From: Clostridia bacterium
Lineage (GTDB): Bacteria; Bacillota_A; Clostridia; Oscillospirales; Acutalibacteraceae
Length of the DNA: 8,172 nucleotides
Assembly (NCBI GenBank): GCA_017390825.1
Contig: JAFPAK010000275.1
Coordinates: 1-8,172 of the forward strand
Reading direction: 5' to 3'
The first letter of the stretch is position 1, and every line of letters begins with the position of its first letter. Positions 1 to 7,100 of the stretch are shown in pieces. The translations under genes were made by a program, and so were the position numbers. The notes below the pieces were generated by a model. It made no database searches. It saw only the letters and a list, made by a program, of their open reading frames with translations, and was not told the origin of the DNA.

Positions 1-815
1 AATACTGCACCAAGCATCATGCAAACAAGCAAATAAGAAAATGCAATATGTATTCCGAATATATCGAATTCGAGCATTGATAAAGCAACTGTTAAAAATA
101 CAAATGTAACAGACATTGAAAGTCGCTTTGAACGAGAATGGAAAAACCTCTCAAAGAAACTAAACAAGCATCCCATAAGTGCACCAAGCAACAAGGAAAG
201 TACGACCTCCAAAAGCGGCTCAAGTACGACCGAGATAACATCTACCGCACCTGAAAGAAGTGCCTTTGCAACGCCGAATGAAACTGCAAACAGTATAAGT
301 CCGACAGCGTCATCAAGTGCAACTATCGGAAGGAGAATATCAGTTAAAGCACCCTTCGCCTTGTACTGACGAACGACCATTAAGGTAGAAGCGGGAGCTG
401 TTGCAGATGCAACTGCACCGAGTATTATAGCAGACGGCAACGGCAGCTTATCAGGAATAAGAAAATGCAATCCAATGAGTGCCGCATCTACAAGCACTGC
501 TGCAAACACTGCCTGAAAAATTCCTACAACGGTTGCCTGCTTTCCTGTCTTTTTAAGCTGTGACAGACGAAATTCATTACCGATAGAAAATGCAATAAAT
601 CCAAGCGCAATATCGGAAATGATCCCATAAGACTCTATTTGCTCCATGCTTGTGAAGCCAAAGCCTTCAACACCGAACGAGCCAATCAGATACGGACCTA
701 TCAAAACACCCGCAATAAGATATGCAGTTACAGCAGGAAGCGATACCTTTTTGGCAAGGCGAGACAGCATAAGTCCCGAAAACAAAGCAATGGACAAGCT
801 TAATAACATTTGCAT
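1..815 (-). CDS. Cation:proton antiporter, CPA2 family (C-terminus outside window)
   Basis: Reading the minus strand from the ATG at 815 gives 271 uninterrupted codons that run off the left edge, so only the N-terminal part is present. A GGAGGT ribosome binding site (829-824) lies 8 nt before the start. The product is an integral membrane protein with successive hydrophobic segments, starting MQMLLSLSIALFSGLML. Family landmarks are visible: an early LPAVTAYLIAGVLIGP segment (residues 26-41), the unwound-helix motif SATAPAST (137-144) and ALDDAVGLI (166-174) with paired aspartates D168-D169. In NhaA/NapA-type proteins such an Asp-Asp pair is the ion-binding site of electrogenic Na+/H+ exchange, whereas KefC-like proteins carry Gln-Asp. 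I therefore infer Na+ (or K+)/H+ antiport rather than a glutathione-gated K+ efflux system. A full Na+/H+ exchanger domain is about 380 residues, so roughly a third is missing, as is any C-terminal regulatory domain. It diverges from the sugar transferase and is probably unrelated to it. Confidence 0.9.
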   Translation of the reverse strand, partial: MQMLLSLSIALFSGLMLSRLAKKVSLPAVTAYLIAGVLIGPYLIGSFGVEGFGFTSMEQIESYGIISDIALGFIAFSIGNEFRLSQLKKTGKQATVVGIFQAVFAAVLVDAALIGLHFLIPDKLPLPSAIILGAVASATAPASTLMVVRQYKAKGALTDILLPIVALDDAVGLILFAVSFGVAKALLSGAVDVISVVLEPLLEVVLSLLLGALMGCLFSFFERFFHSRSKRLSMSVTFVFLTVALSMLEFDIFGIHIAFSYLLVCMMLGAV

Positions 816-860
816 AATACATGACCTCCATGCAAATAATAATTTTTTCGCACGGTTTTA

Positions 861-889
861 ATTATAGCAAGTCAATTTGCGGTTTTCAA
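861..889 (-). promoter_or_regulatory. Sigma-A promoter of the antiporter gene
   Basis: On the minus strand a -35 box TTGAAA (889-884) is followed by a 17-nt spacer and a consensus TATAAT (866-861). The -10 is preceded by TGC, which makes it an extended -10. Transcription would start near 855, leaving a leader of about 40 nt before the start codon at 815. No experimental support exists in the window. Confidence 0.7.
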
Positions 890-954
890 GTGGATAATCA
901 ATTTTTTCTATTTTAATAGTACATTTTTAACTATTAATTAACAAAAAATAAGCC

Positions 955-983
955 TTGCAATAGCTATCTATATCTAATATAAT
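955..983 (+). promoter_or_regulatory. Sigma-A promoter of the sugar transferase gene
   Basis: TTGCAA (955-960), a 17-nt spacer and a consensus TATAAT (978-983) point toward the sugar transferase. A second overlapping TATAAT lies at 983-988, but its spacing to this -35 is 22 nt. Predicted initiation is near 990, giving a leader of about 50 nt that contains the tandem G-rich elements. Confidence 0.65.
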
Positions 984-1007
984 ATAATTAGATTCATATA
1001 TTGACTT

Positions 1008-1041
1008 CTTGGGGGAAGTTCATATATGCTTGGGGGATTGT
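1008..1041 (+). promoter_or_regulatory. Tandem CTTGGGGGA elements acting as candidate ribosome binding sites
   Basis: CTTGGGGGA occurs twice, at 1008-1016 and 1029-1037, exactly 21 bp apart. The second lies 4 nt before the ATG at 1042, which is a short spacing. The first lies 9 nt (7 after GGGGGAAG) before another ATG at 1026 that opens a different reading frame. These sites decide the start call for the sugar transferase, and the in-frame TTG at 1009 lies inside the first copy, so it cannot use it as an upstream ribosome binding site. Confidence 0.5.
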
Positions 1042-1725
1042 ATGCAAATTATAAAGGAAATGACAAGCGTTTCAGCTCGTCCGCCCGTATTGGATCGTGA
1101 CGAGGTATGGAGCGCAAAAAAAGCTTACCGTTTTTTTAAGCGGCTACAAGACATAGTCTTATCAATACTCGGTATGATCGTGCTTTCGCCCGTTACGCTG
1201 ATAGTTACATTAGTTGTATTTATCGAATGTCCGAAAGCAAGTCCTATATTTGTTCAGGATCGGGTGGGCAGAAACGGGAAGAAGTTCCGTTTCTACAAAT
1301 TCCGCTCAATGATACCAAATGCCGAAAAAGAGCTTGATAGCCTGCTTGATCAGAATGAAATGACGGGAAATGCATTTAAAATCAAAGATGATCCGCGCAT
1401 TACAAAAGTCGGCAGATTTATCAGAAAGCTGAGCATAGACGAATTACCTCAGCTGTTAAATGTACTTAAAGGCGATATGAGTATTGTAGGTCCTCGCCCT
1501 CCTCTTCCTAGAGAGGTAGAAAAGTATGATGAATATGAATTACAACGGCTATACATAACTCCGGGGCTGACCTGCTATTGGCAATCAACTAGTGATAGGA
1601 ATAGCTTCTCATTTGAAGATTGGTTGGATCTGGATATCAAATACATAAACGAGCGCAGTTTTCTAATCGATTGGAAAATAATTATCAGAACTTTTTCTAT
1701 TATATTTAAAATGGACGGAATATAA
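1042..1725 (+). CDS. Monotopic phosphoglycosyl transferase (undecaprenyl-phosphate sugar phosphotransferase)
   Basis: A 227-residue bacterial sugar transferase (PF02397 type). It transfers a phospho-sugar from a UDP-sugar to undecaprenyl phosphate at the cytoplasmic membrane, the first step of lipid-linked glycan assembly such as capsule, exopolysaccharide or glycoprotein glycan. From ATG 1042, a single hydrophobic re-entrant helix covers about residues 39-61 and contains the Ser-Pro kink (LSPVTL, 48-53). This is followed by QDRVGRNGKKF (72-82), KFRSM (86-90), the catalytic Asp-Glu dyad in SIDELPQL (131-138; D133-E134), GPRP (150-153) and PGLTCYWQ (174-181). All key catalytic residues are present. 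It is the short form, like PglC, without the extra N-terminal membrane and CoA-binding-like domains of WbaP/WcaJ. The sequence around TCYWQSTSDR departs from the common GxWQVSGRS. The sugar specificity cannot be read. I chose ATG 1042 over TTG 1009 because the upstream 11 residues match nothing in the family. Confidence 0.92.
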   Translation: MQIIKEMTSVSARPPVLDRDEVWSAKKAYRFFKRLQDIVLSILGMIVLSPVTLIVTLVVFIECPKASPIFVQDRVGRNGKKFRFYKFRSMIPNAEKELDSLLDQNEMTGNAFKIKDDPRITKVGRFIRKLSIDELPQLLNVLKGDMSIVGPRPPLPREVEKYDEYELQRLYITPGLTCYWQSTSDRNSFSFEDWLDLDIKYINERSFLIDWKIIIRTFSIIFKMDGI

Positions 1726-1733
1726 AACCATAC

Positions 1734-1770
1734 ACCCTGAATACAACCAGAGTTGTATTCAGGGTATATT
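1734..1770. terminator. Bidirectional intrinsic terminator between convergent genes
   Basis: A perfect 14-bp stem (1734-1747 pairs with 1752-1765, starting ACCCTGAATACAAC) with a 4-nt CAGA loop fills the 45-bp gap between the two stop codons. A T-rich tract (ATATTTTATTT) follows on the plus strand and TATGGTTTTAT follows on the minus strand, so it can stop transcription from both sides. Confidence 0.88.
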
Positions 1771-2886
1771 TTATTTATCATATAATTCAAGCGTGCGGTT
1801 GACAACATCTTCCCAATTATACTTTTCACAAATATAATCCGCAGCACCGGCTTTATATTTTCTAACTGTTTTCTCATCATTGCACAAAGCCTGAATGCAC
1901 TTTTGCAATTCATCCGCCTGGGGTTTTACAACGAATGCTTTATCACCAACGACATCTGTACACTCAGGAATATCCGATACAACACACGCATTGCCGTAGC
2001 TCATAGCTTCAAGCAGGCTTAACGGCATTCCTTCAAGCGAAGACGGTAAAATATATAAATATGCATTGCTGTAAAACTCCTCAAGCAATTCTCCTTGGGC
2101 AAAACCCGCAAAAATAATTCTGCTATCCTCATTTGCAGAACACATTAACTCATCAACATATGCATCTGTATCGGAGGTGCCGCCTACTATTACAAGTTTT
2201 TTATCTGTGTTGACTTTTTTAAACGCATCAATAAGAAGATGAACACCCTTTTCGGGTACCAATCTGCCTAAAAACAGAATATAACCATCTTTTGTAAGAC
2301 CAAATTTTTCTGCGATAAGCTGCGGAGCACGCAAACTGGGTCTTTCAACTGCATTCGGAATATATACCGTTTCCCTGCCGTAGATCTGCTTAAAATAATC
2401 CTTCACGCCATAACTTAAAACTATTATTTCATCAGCGTGCTTTACTGCCGCTTTTTCACCCATACGAATATACTTTGAAGCAAAGCCGGACTTCCACTTA
2501 TCACGCTGCCAGTCAAGTCCGTGGACAGTAACGATTACCTTTTTACCGAAAAGCTTGGGTAACAGGCACATAAAAGCCGGACCTTCTGCGTGGATGTGTA
2601 CCACCTTTGCGGAGCTGAATATACATTTTATTGCTGCAAAAAAGCTGGAAGTAACGGCTGCCAGACCTTTTTTATCAACAGTCGGCACGGTTCTTATTTT
2701 TACCCCCTTATATTCCTTCATCTTTTTTACATCATACTCACGATTACTTACATGATGACCGCCGCGATTATAGCACACCACCTCATGCCCTAAAGCAACC
2801 ATACGTGTACTCAATTTTTCAACCACGATCTCAACTCCGCCTTCTCTGGACGGAATCCGTTTGTGACCAAACATAATAATTTTCAT
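1771..2886 (-). CDS. Glycosyltransferase family 4 (DUF1972-like N-terminus)
   Basis: A 371-residue cytoplasmic GT-B glycosyltransferase, a normal length for GT4. The N-terminal Rossmann-like half begins MKIIMFGHKRIPSREGGVE, with the Gly-rich loop GGVE at 16-19. This beginning is typical of GT4 enzymes carrying the DUF1972 region, several of them rhamnosyltransferases. The C-terminal half has FLGRLVPEKG (205-214, with R208 and K213 for the donor diphosphate) and the E-x7-E motif EGMPLSLLEA (E285 and E293). This implies a retaining transfer from a nucleotide sugar onto a growing lipid-linked or surface glycan. The donor and acceptor are not readable. AAAGGT at 2901-2896, 9 nt before ATG 2886, supports the start. 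It is convergent with the phosphoglycosyl transferase, so the two are not one operon but may serve the same glycan. It lies 217 bp downstream of the AraC gene on the same strand, with its own likely promoter in that gap. Confidence 0.92.
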   Translation of the reverse strand: MKIIMFGHKRIPSREGGVEIVVEKLSTRMVALGHEVVCYNRGGHHVSNREYDVKKMKEYKGVKIRTVPTVDKKGLAAVTSSFFAAIKCIFSSAKVVHIHAEGPAFMCLLPKLFGKKVIVTVHGLDWQRDKWKSGFASKYIRMGEKAAVKHADEIIVLSYGVKDYFKQIYGRETVYIPNAVERPSLRAPQLIAEKFGLTKDGYILFLGRLVPEKGVHLLIDAFKKVNTDKKLVIVGGTSDTDAYVDELMCSANEDSRIIFAGFAQGELLEEFYSNAYLYILPSSLEGMPLSLLEAMSYGNACVVSDIPECTDVVGDKAFVVKPQADELQKCIQALCNDEKTVRKYKAGAADYICEKYNWEDVVNRTLELYDK

Positions 2887-2933
2887 TTCAAAAATACCTT
2901 TATATTAAGTGTTTTTTTCGGCAATGTGTCCGT

Positions 2934-2962
2934 TTGATACATTTATGTCAACCTTATGTCAA
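2934..2962 (-). promoter_or_regulatory. Possible second promoter of the GT4 gene
   Basis: A consensus TTGACA (2962-2957), a 17-nt spacer and a weak TATCAA (2939-2934) point to the glycosyltransferase. The -35 is the first of two tandem TTGACATAA copies (2962-2954 and 2951-2943). The -10 is poor, so this is less likely than the promoter at 3073-3101. Confidence 0.3.
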
Positions 2963-3072
2963 TCCACAACGATGCTTTAAACATCACAGCCGTTAATGTT
3001 TGTGTAAAGCCTTATACGAAAAGCAGCCGAATTCCTTCATATTCTCCAAATGAATTCCCCAAAACCGCTTAA

Positions 3073-3101
3073 ATAGTATCACGAAAACAGTGTTATGTCA
3101 A
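3073..3101 (-). promoter_or_regulatory. Likely promoter of the GT4 gene, just after the AraC stop codon
   Basis: On the minus strand a perfect -35 TTGACA (3101-3096), a 17-nt spacer and TACTAT (3078-3073) lie immediately downstream of the AraC stop at 3106-3104. Initiation near 3067 would give a long leader of about 180 nt. The -35 lies in a small inverted repeat, AGTGTT-ATGTC-AACACT (3089-3105), that could double as an operator or a weak stem. Confidence 0.5.
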
Positions 3102-3103
3102 CA

Positions 3104-3976
3104 CTATTTGTTCTTTGAGCTTGGCAGCGGATAGCCTCTGCTTTTCTTGCTCTTGTTTTCGTGCGGCAGCTCGTTGAAATGTCTTTTATAAGCCTTTAAA
3201 AAAGTTGTATAATATGAGTAGCCGCACATAACACTGACCTGCGTTGTGTCATATCCCGCCTTTAAAAGACTATCTGCTGATTCCATACGTAATTTTTCAA
3301 TGAATTCATGCATTGTCTTACCGGTATTCATTCGGAATATTTTTCGCAGCGTTGGCTTTGAAACAAAAAATTTTTCGCATATAAATTCATCAGTTATATT
3401 TTCGTGATAATGATGCCTTATATATTTCAGAATCTCAACAGGGATGCTATCTGTTGTTTTAGTTTCGTTAGAATACCTCTCATCATATATCATATCAATA
3501 TCAGAAATTATCGACTTCAGTCTTGGCAATATATGCGGACGTCCAAGATGGTTTTCCAGACATTTTACTACCCCATCAACTGCCGACTTTATACAAGGAT
3601 TTTCACCCATATCAAACCGTATTACCCTGTCCCTGATAGGCATATTCTGCAAGCCGCGCAAAAAGAATTTATCCTCGGATTTTTCATTGAGCACAGATGA
3701 AAAGATTATTACATCAAGAAAAGCTACTTCTTCCTTATTTAAAAAATTGCAGCAAAAGAGCGTTCCGATGTCAGCAAATATCATCTGCCCTTCAGATATT
3801 TCTATTTTATTGTCGTTATACTGTGCAACTCCATGTCCCTTTAATACAAAAGTCATTCTGTAATGATTGAGCATCTCAGGAATACTGATTTTTTCTTTTG
3901 CAACTTCTTCTTTTATTACTACTTGATACAGAAATAACCTCAAATCATCTTTTACATATGATAATGTCGAATTCAT
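3104..3976 (-). CDS. AraC-family transcriptional regulator
   Basis: A 290-residue regulator with the usual AraC plan. The N-terminal sensor half resembles a small cupin barrel (about residues 15-95, including YRMTFVLKGHGVAQYNDNKIEISEGQMIFADIG). A linker helix region follows, then a C-terminal double helix-turn-helix at about 180-272. The first HTH contains TDEFICEKFFVSKPTLRKIF. The second carries the signature SADSLLKAGYDTTQVSVMCGY followed by TFLKAYKRHFNELP. A basic tail (about 274-290, SKKSRG) follows. GAGGT (3988-3984), 7 nt before ATG 3976, supports the start. It diverges from the secreted GH5 gene across 159 bp, a common arrangement for a regulator controlling its neighbour. I infer that it senses a sugar or oligosaccharide released from plant polysaccharide, but the ligand is not visible. 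It has no membrane segment, so it acts in the cytoplasm. Confidence 0.93.
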   Translation of the reverse strand: MNSTLSYVKDDLRLFLYQVVIKEEVAKEKISIPEMLNHYRMTFVLKGHGVAQYNDNKIEISEGQMIFADIGTLFCCNFLNKEEVAFLDVIIFSSVLNEKSEDKFFLRGLQNMPIRDRVIRFDMGENPCIKSAVDGVVKCLENHLGRPHILPRLKSIISDIDMIYDERYSNETKTTDSIPVEILKYIRHHYHENITDEFICEKFFVSKPTLRKIFRMNTGKTMHEFIEKLRMESADSLLKAGYDTTQVSVMCGYSYYTTFLKAYKRHFNELPHENKSKKSRGYPLPSSKNK

Positions 3977-4005
3977 GCGGCAAACCTCACAAAATTAAAA
4001 AATAA

Positions 4006-4017
4006 TATTGATTAATT
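4006..4017. promoter_or_regulatory. Candidate operator copy 1 (TATTGATTAATT)
   Basis: This 12-bp sequence is repeated exactly and in the same orientation at 4074-4085, 68 bp away. This copy sits just past the predicted start point of the AraC gene, where bound protein could block its transcription. The assignment to the AraC protein is inference from position. Confidence 0.4.
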
Positions 4018-4024
4018 TTTTCTA

Positions 4025-4053
4025 ATTATAACATAGATTTTTCAAAAACACAA
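4025..4053 (-). promoter_or_regulatory. Promoter of the AraC-family gene
   Basis: On the minus strand, TTGTGT (4053-4048), a 17-nt spacer and a consensus TATAAT (4030-4025) preceded by TGT form an extended -10 promoter. Transcription would start near 4018, about 40 nt before ATG 3976. Confidence 0.62.
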
Positions 4054-4061
4054 GGTTTTTG
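4043..4061. repeat. 7-bp inverted repeat in the divergent promoter region
   Basis: CAAAAAC (4043-4049) and GTTTTTG (4055-4061) flank ACAAG. The dyad overlaps the -35 of the AraC promoter and lies between the two 12-bp direct repeats, so it may be a third regulator contact. Low-complexity A/T runs make chance pairing possible. Confidence 0.35.
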
Positions 4062-4069
4062 TTTCACAT

Positions 4070-4099
4070 TTGCTATTGATTAATTATATATAGTAAAAT
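4070..4099 (+). promoter_or_regulatory. Probable promoter of the GH5 gene
   Basis: TTGCTA (4070-4075), an 18-nt spacer and TAAAAT (4094-4099) would place initiation near 4106, 30 nt before ATG 4136. The match is moderate, as expected for an activator-dependent gene. The second TATTGATTAATT copy (4074-4085) overlaps the -35 and spacer. The very AT-rich surroundings offer other -10 choices such as TATATA at 4086. Confidence 0.4.
4074..4085. promoter_or_regulatory. Candidate operator copy 2 (TATTGATTAATT)
   Basis: Exact direct repeat of 4006-4017. It lies inside the likely GH5 promoter, covering the end of the -35 and part of the spacer. Binding here would repress, or would need the -35 to be replaced by activator contact. 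Confidence 0.4.
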
Positions 4100-4135
4100 A
4101 CAATTAAATTGAATTTATATAAGGAGATAGCAAAT

Positions 4136-7100
4136 ATGAAAAAACTGATTTCGATTATCATTTGTCTTTCGCTCATACTTTCATTAACAAGCGTTTCATT
4201 TATAGGAAATGCGCTTGAAGAAAGCGAGCTGAATGCGGCAATTACTGACACAAGCGGCTTTGAGCTTACTTCAATTGAGCTGACCGAGCAGATGCTTATA
4301 GGCTACAACATCGGCAACTCTCTGGAAATGACAGAGCTGCGTTCAAACTACACAAGACCTGAAATATCAAGTATCGAGGAACACCTTGAATACAAAGAAA
4401 CTATGGCCGGCAATGTTGTGATTACAGAAGAATACATCAAGTATCTCGCAGACAGCGGTGTTCAGGCAATCCGTTTGCCCGTTACATGGTTTAATATGCT
4501 TGAAATTGACGGTGAGATCGTCAGCAAAGACACATATTATAAAGGCATCGACACACGCCGCGAATTCTGGTACAACGGTACTATCAACAAAGAATTTATG
4601 GAAAGAGTTCAGGAAATCGTTGATTGGATCATTGGCAACGGTATGTACTGCATTCTGAACTCACATCATGATGGTGCAGCAGGTAATGCCAATGCAGTCA
4701 ATCCCGTACGCTTTGGTAACACCACCAAATACGGTACTTCCGGCGAAACTTACAACGAACAGACAATTAAATACCTTACAAACATCTGGACACAGATCGG
4801 TGAGCACTTCAAGGATTATGGTTCAAAACTTCTTTTCGAGCCATACAACGAAGTCGGAGATGAAAATGGTTCTATGAGCCCAAATACTGCCGGTGAAGCA
4901 CTTGCAGCAGAGGTGGCAACAGAGTATATCAAGCTCATCCGCTCACAAGGTAGCAACAACGCTAATCGTTTCCTTGTAATTCCAAACATGGGCGGCGTAT
5001 CCTTCTGGAGCAGCATCGATGGATTTAAGGATGCAGATACAGCTACTGATAAGCTTATCATTACTACCCATTCATATCAGTCATCATCCGGAATCAAAGG
5101 CGCTATCAGCTTAGCACAAACAAAGATGACTAATTTTGGCATTGGCGCTATTATCGATGAGATTGGCGGTAGCGCTGTTTCATCTATCAGCGATGAGGCA
5201 GTTGCAATTGCAACAAATGTACGCAAATATTCGGATGAATACAAGGTATCCTGCTTCTGGTGGGACAACGGTGCGGGTGACTATTCTATTACCAACAGAA
5301 AATACATCTGTGCCTCTTCTGATGCGTGGGGTGCTTATGTAGGCAAGAATATAACCGCTCCTACCTACACTCTCAATGATGCGATATCGCTCACATCTTC
5401 CACACAACCGAATTGGATATTACTTCATACTGACACAGAAAGCACATGGGCAGGTAAATATCTGCTTATGACTTCGCAGAACAAGATAACTACTCTCGAC
5501 AAGGGCACAACAAGCGTTCAGGGTTATTATACTTACAGCGGTGCCGAAAACGGACTTGTAAGCTACTTCACAAGTGACGACGGTGTAAACTTTACACTCA
5601 TGCATACGGTCATTCCGACTAACTGGGCAAAAATAGCATGGAGTATGTTTAAGGTTTACGGCTCTAACTATTATACAGAGCAGGTAGACGGCAACTATAC
5701 GCTTGAAAAGATCGGTGACGGACTTCAGAAATATGTTACTACCGGCTCTGACATTCTCAGCCAGGGAGGAAGCTGGATACAGGGTCAGTATTCAATGAAC
5801 ACAGGTATATATGAAGGCGAAGGCACAAGCTACTATACTACACGTATTTGTCTTGAAAATAAGATATCTGTAACACCGGGCGAATACTATTACTTCAGCC
5901 TTGTAAGCGACTCAACAACAAGATATCAATTCATTGTTCGTTGCTACAATGCAAACGGTACTTTTGTAAGCAGTCTCGGTACGGTAACAAACGGTGCTAT
6001 TCAGATACCTTCAACCGCAAGTCAGATCTCGATATCATTGTATGACTCGCATCAATCAAGTACAGCCTCTACCCTACTCGGCTATCTTGATGACGGTACA
6101 TTCAACCCGACAGTATATAGATATGTTTCTTCTGATACAAATCCTGATCCGACTGTACCCGTTGCAACAACAACTACAACAACTACATCTGCTACAACCA
6201 CCACAACTGCTGCAGCAAATACAACAACCACTATAACCACCACAACTGCTGCTGCGACAACAACTACAACCACCGCTACAACAACTGTTCCGACAGAAAA
6301 CAACGAGGCAATTATAGTTGAAACTGGCGTAGCATATGAAACACTTACTGAGGCTATAACAGCTGCTGCCGACGGTCAGACCGTTAAGCTTCTTAAAGAT
6401 GTAACAACTGCATATTCGGATGCAGGCACTTACTACACTATTCCGAAGAATAATGTTACCATTGATATGGATTCACACGCAATCTATTCACAGGCTGCAT
6501 GGCTGTTCAGATTCACTGCAGGTACATCAGGTGCCGCGCACACAGTTACATTCAAAAATGGTCGCATTGAGCAGATTTGTGACGCACGAAGCACATTTGA
6601 TTTTGATTTCAACGGATATCTATATCTTGATAGCAACATAAACCTTGTTTTGGATTCAATGTATATAACTTCCGGCAACTATGCTCAATCCCATGGTTAC
6701 GGCGGAATGATAACTGCTACTAATTATGCGTCAAATATCAGCATCAGCGTTAAGAATTCGACTATTATCAATGAGGTTGATATAAACGATACAAGATACA
6801 GCGCAATTACCGATGCGCACAAAAAACTTTTAGGACAATGTATCGGATTTAACTCTGCAATCAGCACATCAACTATCAATATTGAAAATTCAACATTAAG
6901 TTCGCAGTACTCTGAGCCGCTTTACTACACCAATTCTACAACGATCACACTTAAAAATGCTCACATTATTAAGTCAAAGAGCACTCTTACTGCAAACAAC
7001 TACAAGCTTGCTTCGGTAGCAGAAGGCTATATTGTTTCTGCTACAAGCAACGGTACAGCTATTGACGGAATTCTTAACGATGACCGTACGATCAAATATA

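Noticed and set aside
646..861. Plus-strand 71-residue frame
   Set aside because: It lies opposite the antiporter coding sequence, which has a strong ribosome binding site, promoter and family motifs. The plus frame shows none of these.
1009..1041. Upstream TTG start for the sugar transferase
   Set aside because: The TTG lies inside a G-rich ribosome binding site, the extra 11 residues fit no family feature, and an ATG follows at 1042.
1575..1913. Minus-strand 112-residue frame crossing the convergent junction
   Set aside because: It overlaps the ends of two well-supported genes and the shared terminator, and has no ribosome binding site.
3444..3863. Plus-strand 139-residue frame
   Set aside because: It is antisense to the AraC-family gene, whose helix-turn-helix motifs and ribosome binding site are clear.
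4109..4135. Upstream TTG start for the GH5 protein
   Set aside because: AAGGAG lies downstream of it at the right distance from ATG 4136, and starting at 4136 gives a standard signal peptide.
6082..6303. Minus-strand frame rich in Val
   Set aside because: It is the complement of the Thr-codon repeat (ACA/ACC read as TGT/GGT or GTT/GTG), with no ribosome binding site, inside a clear GH5 gene.
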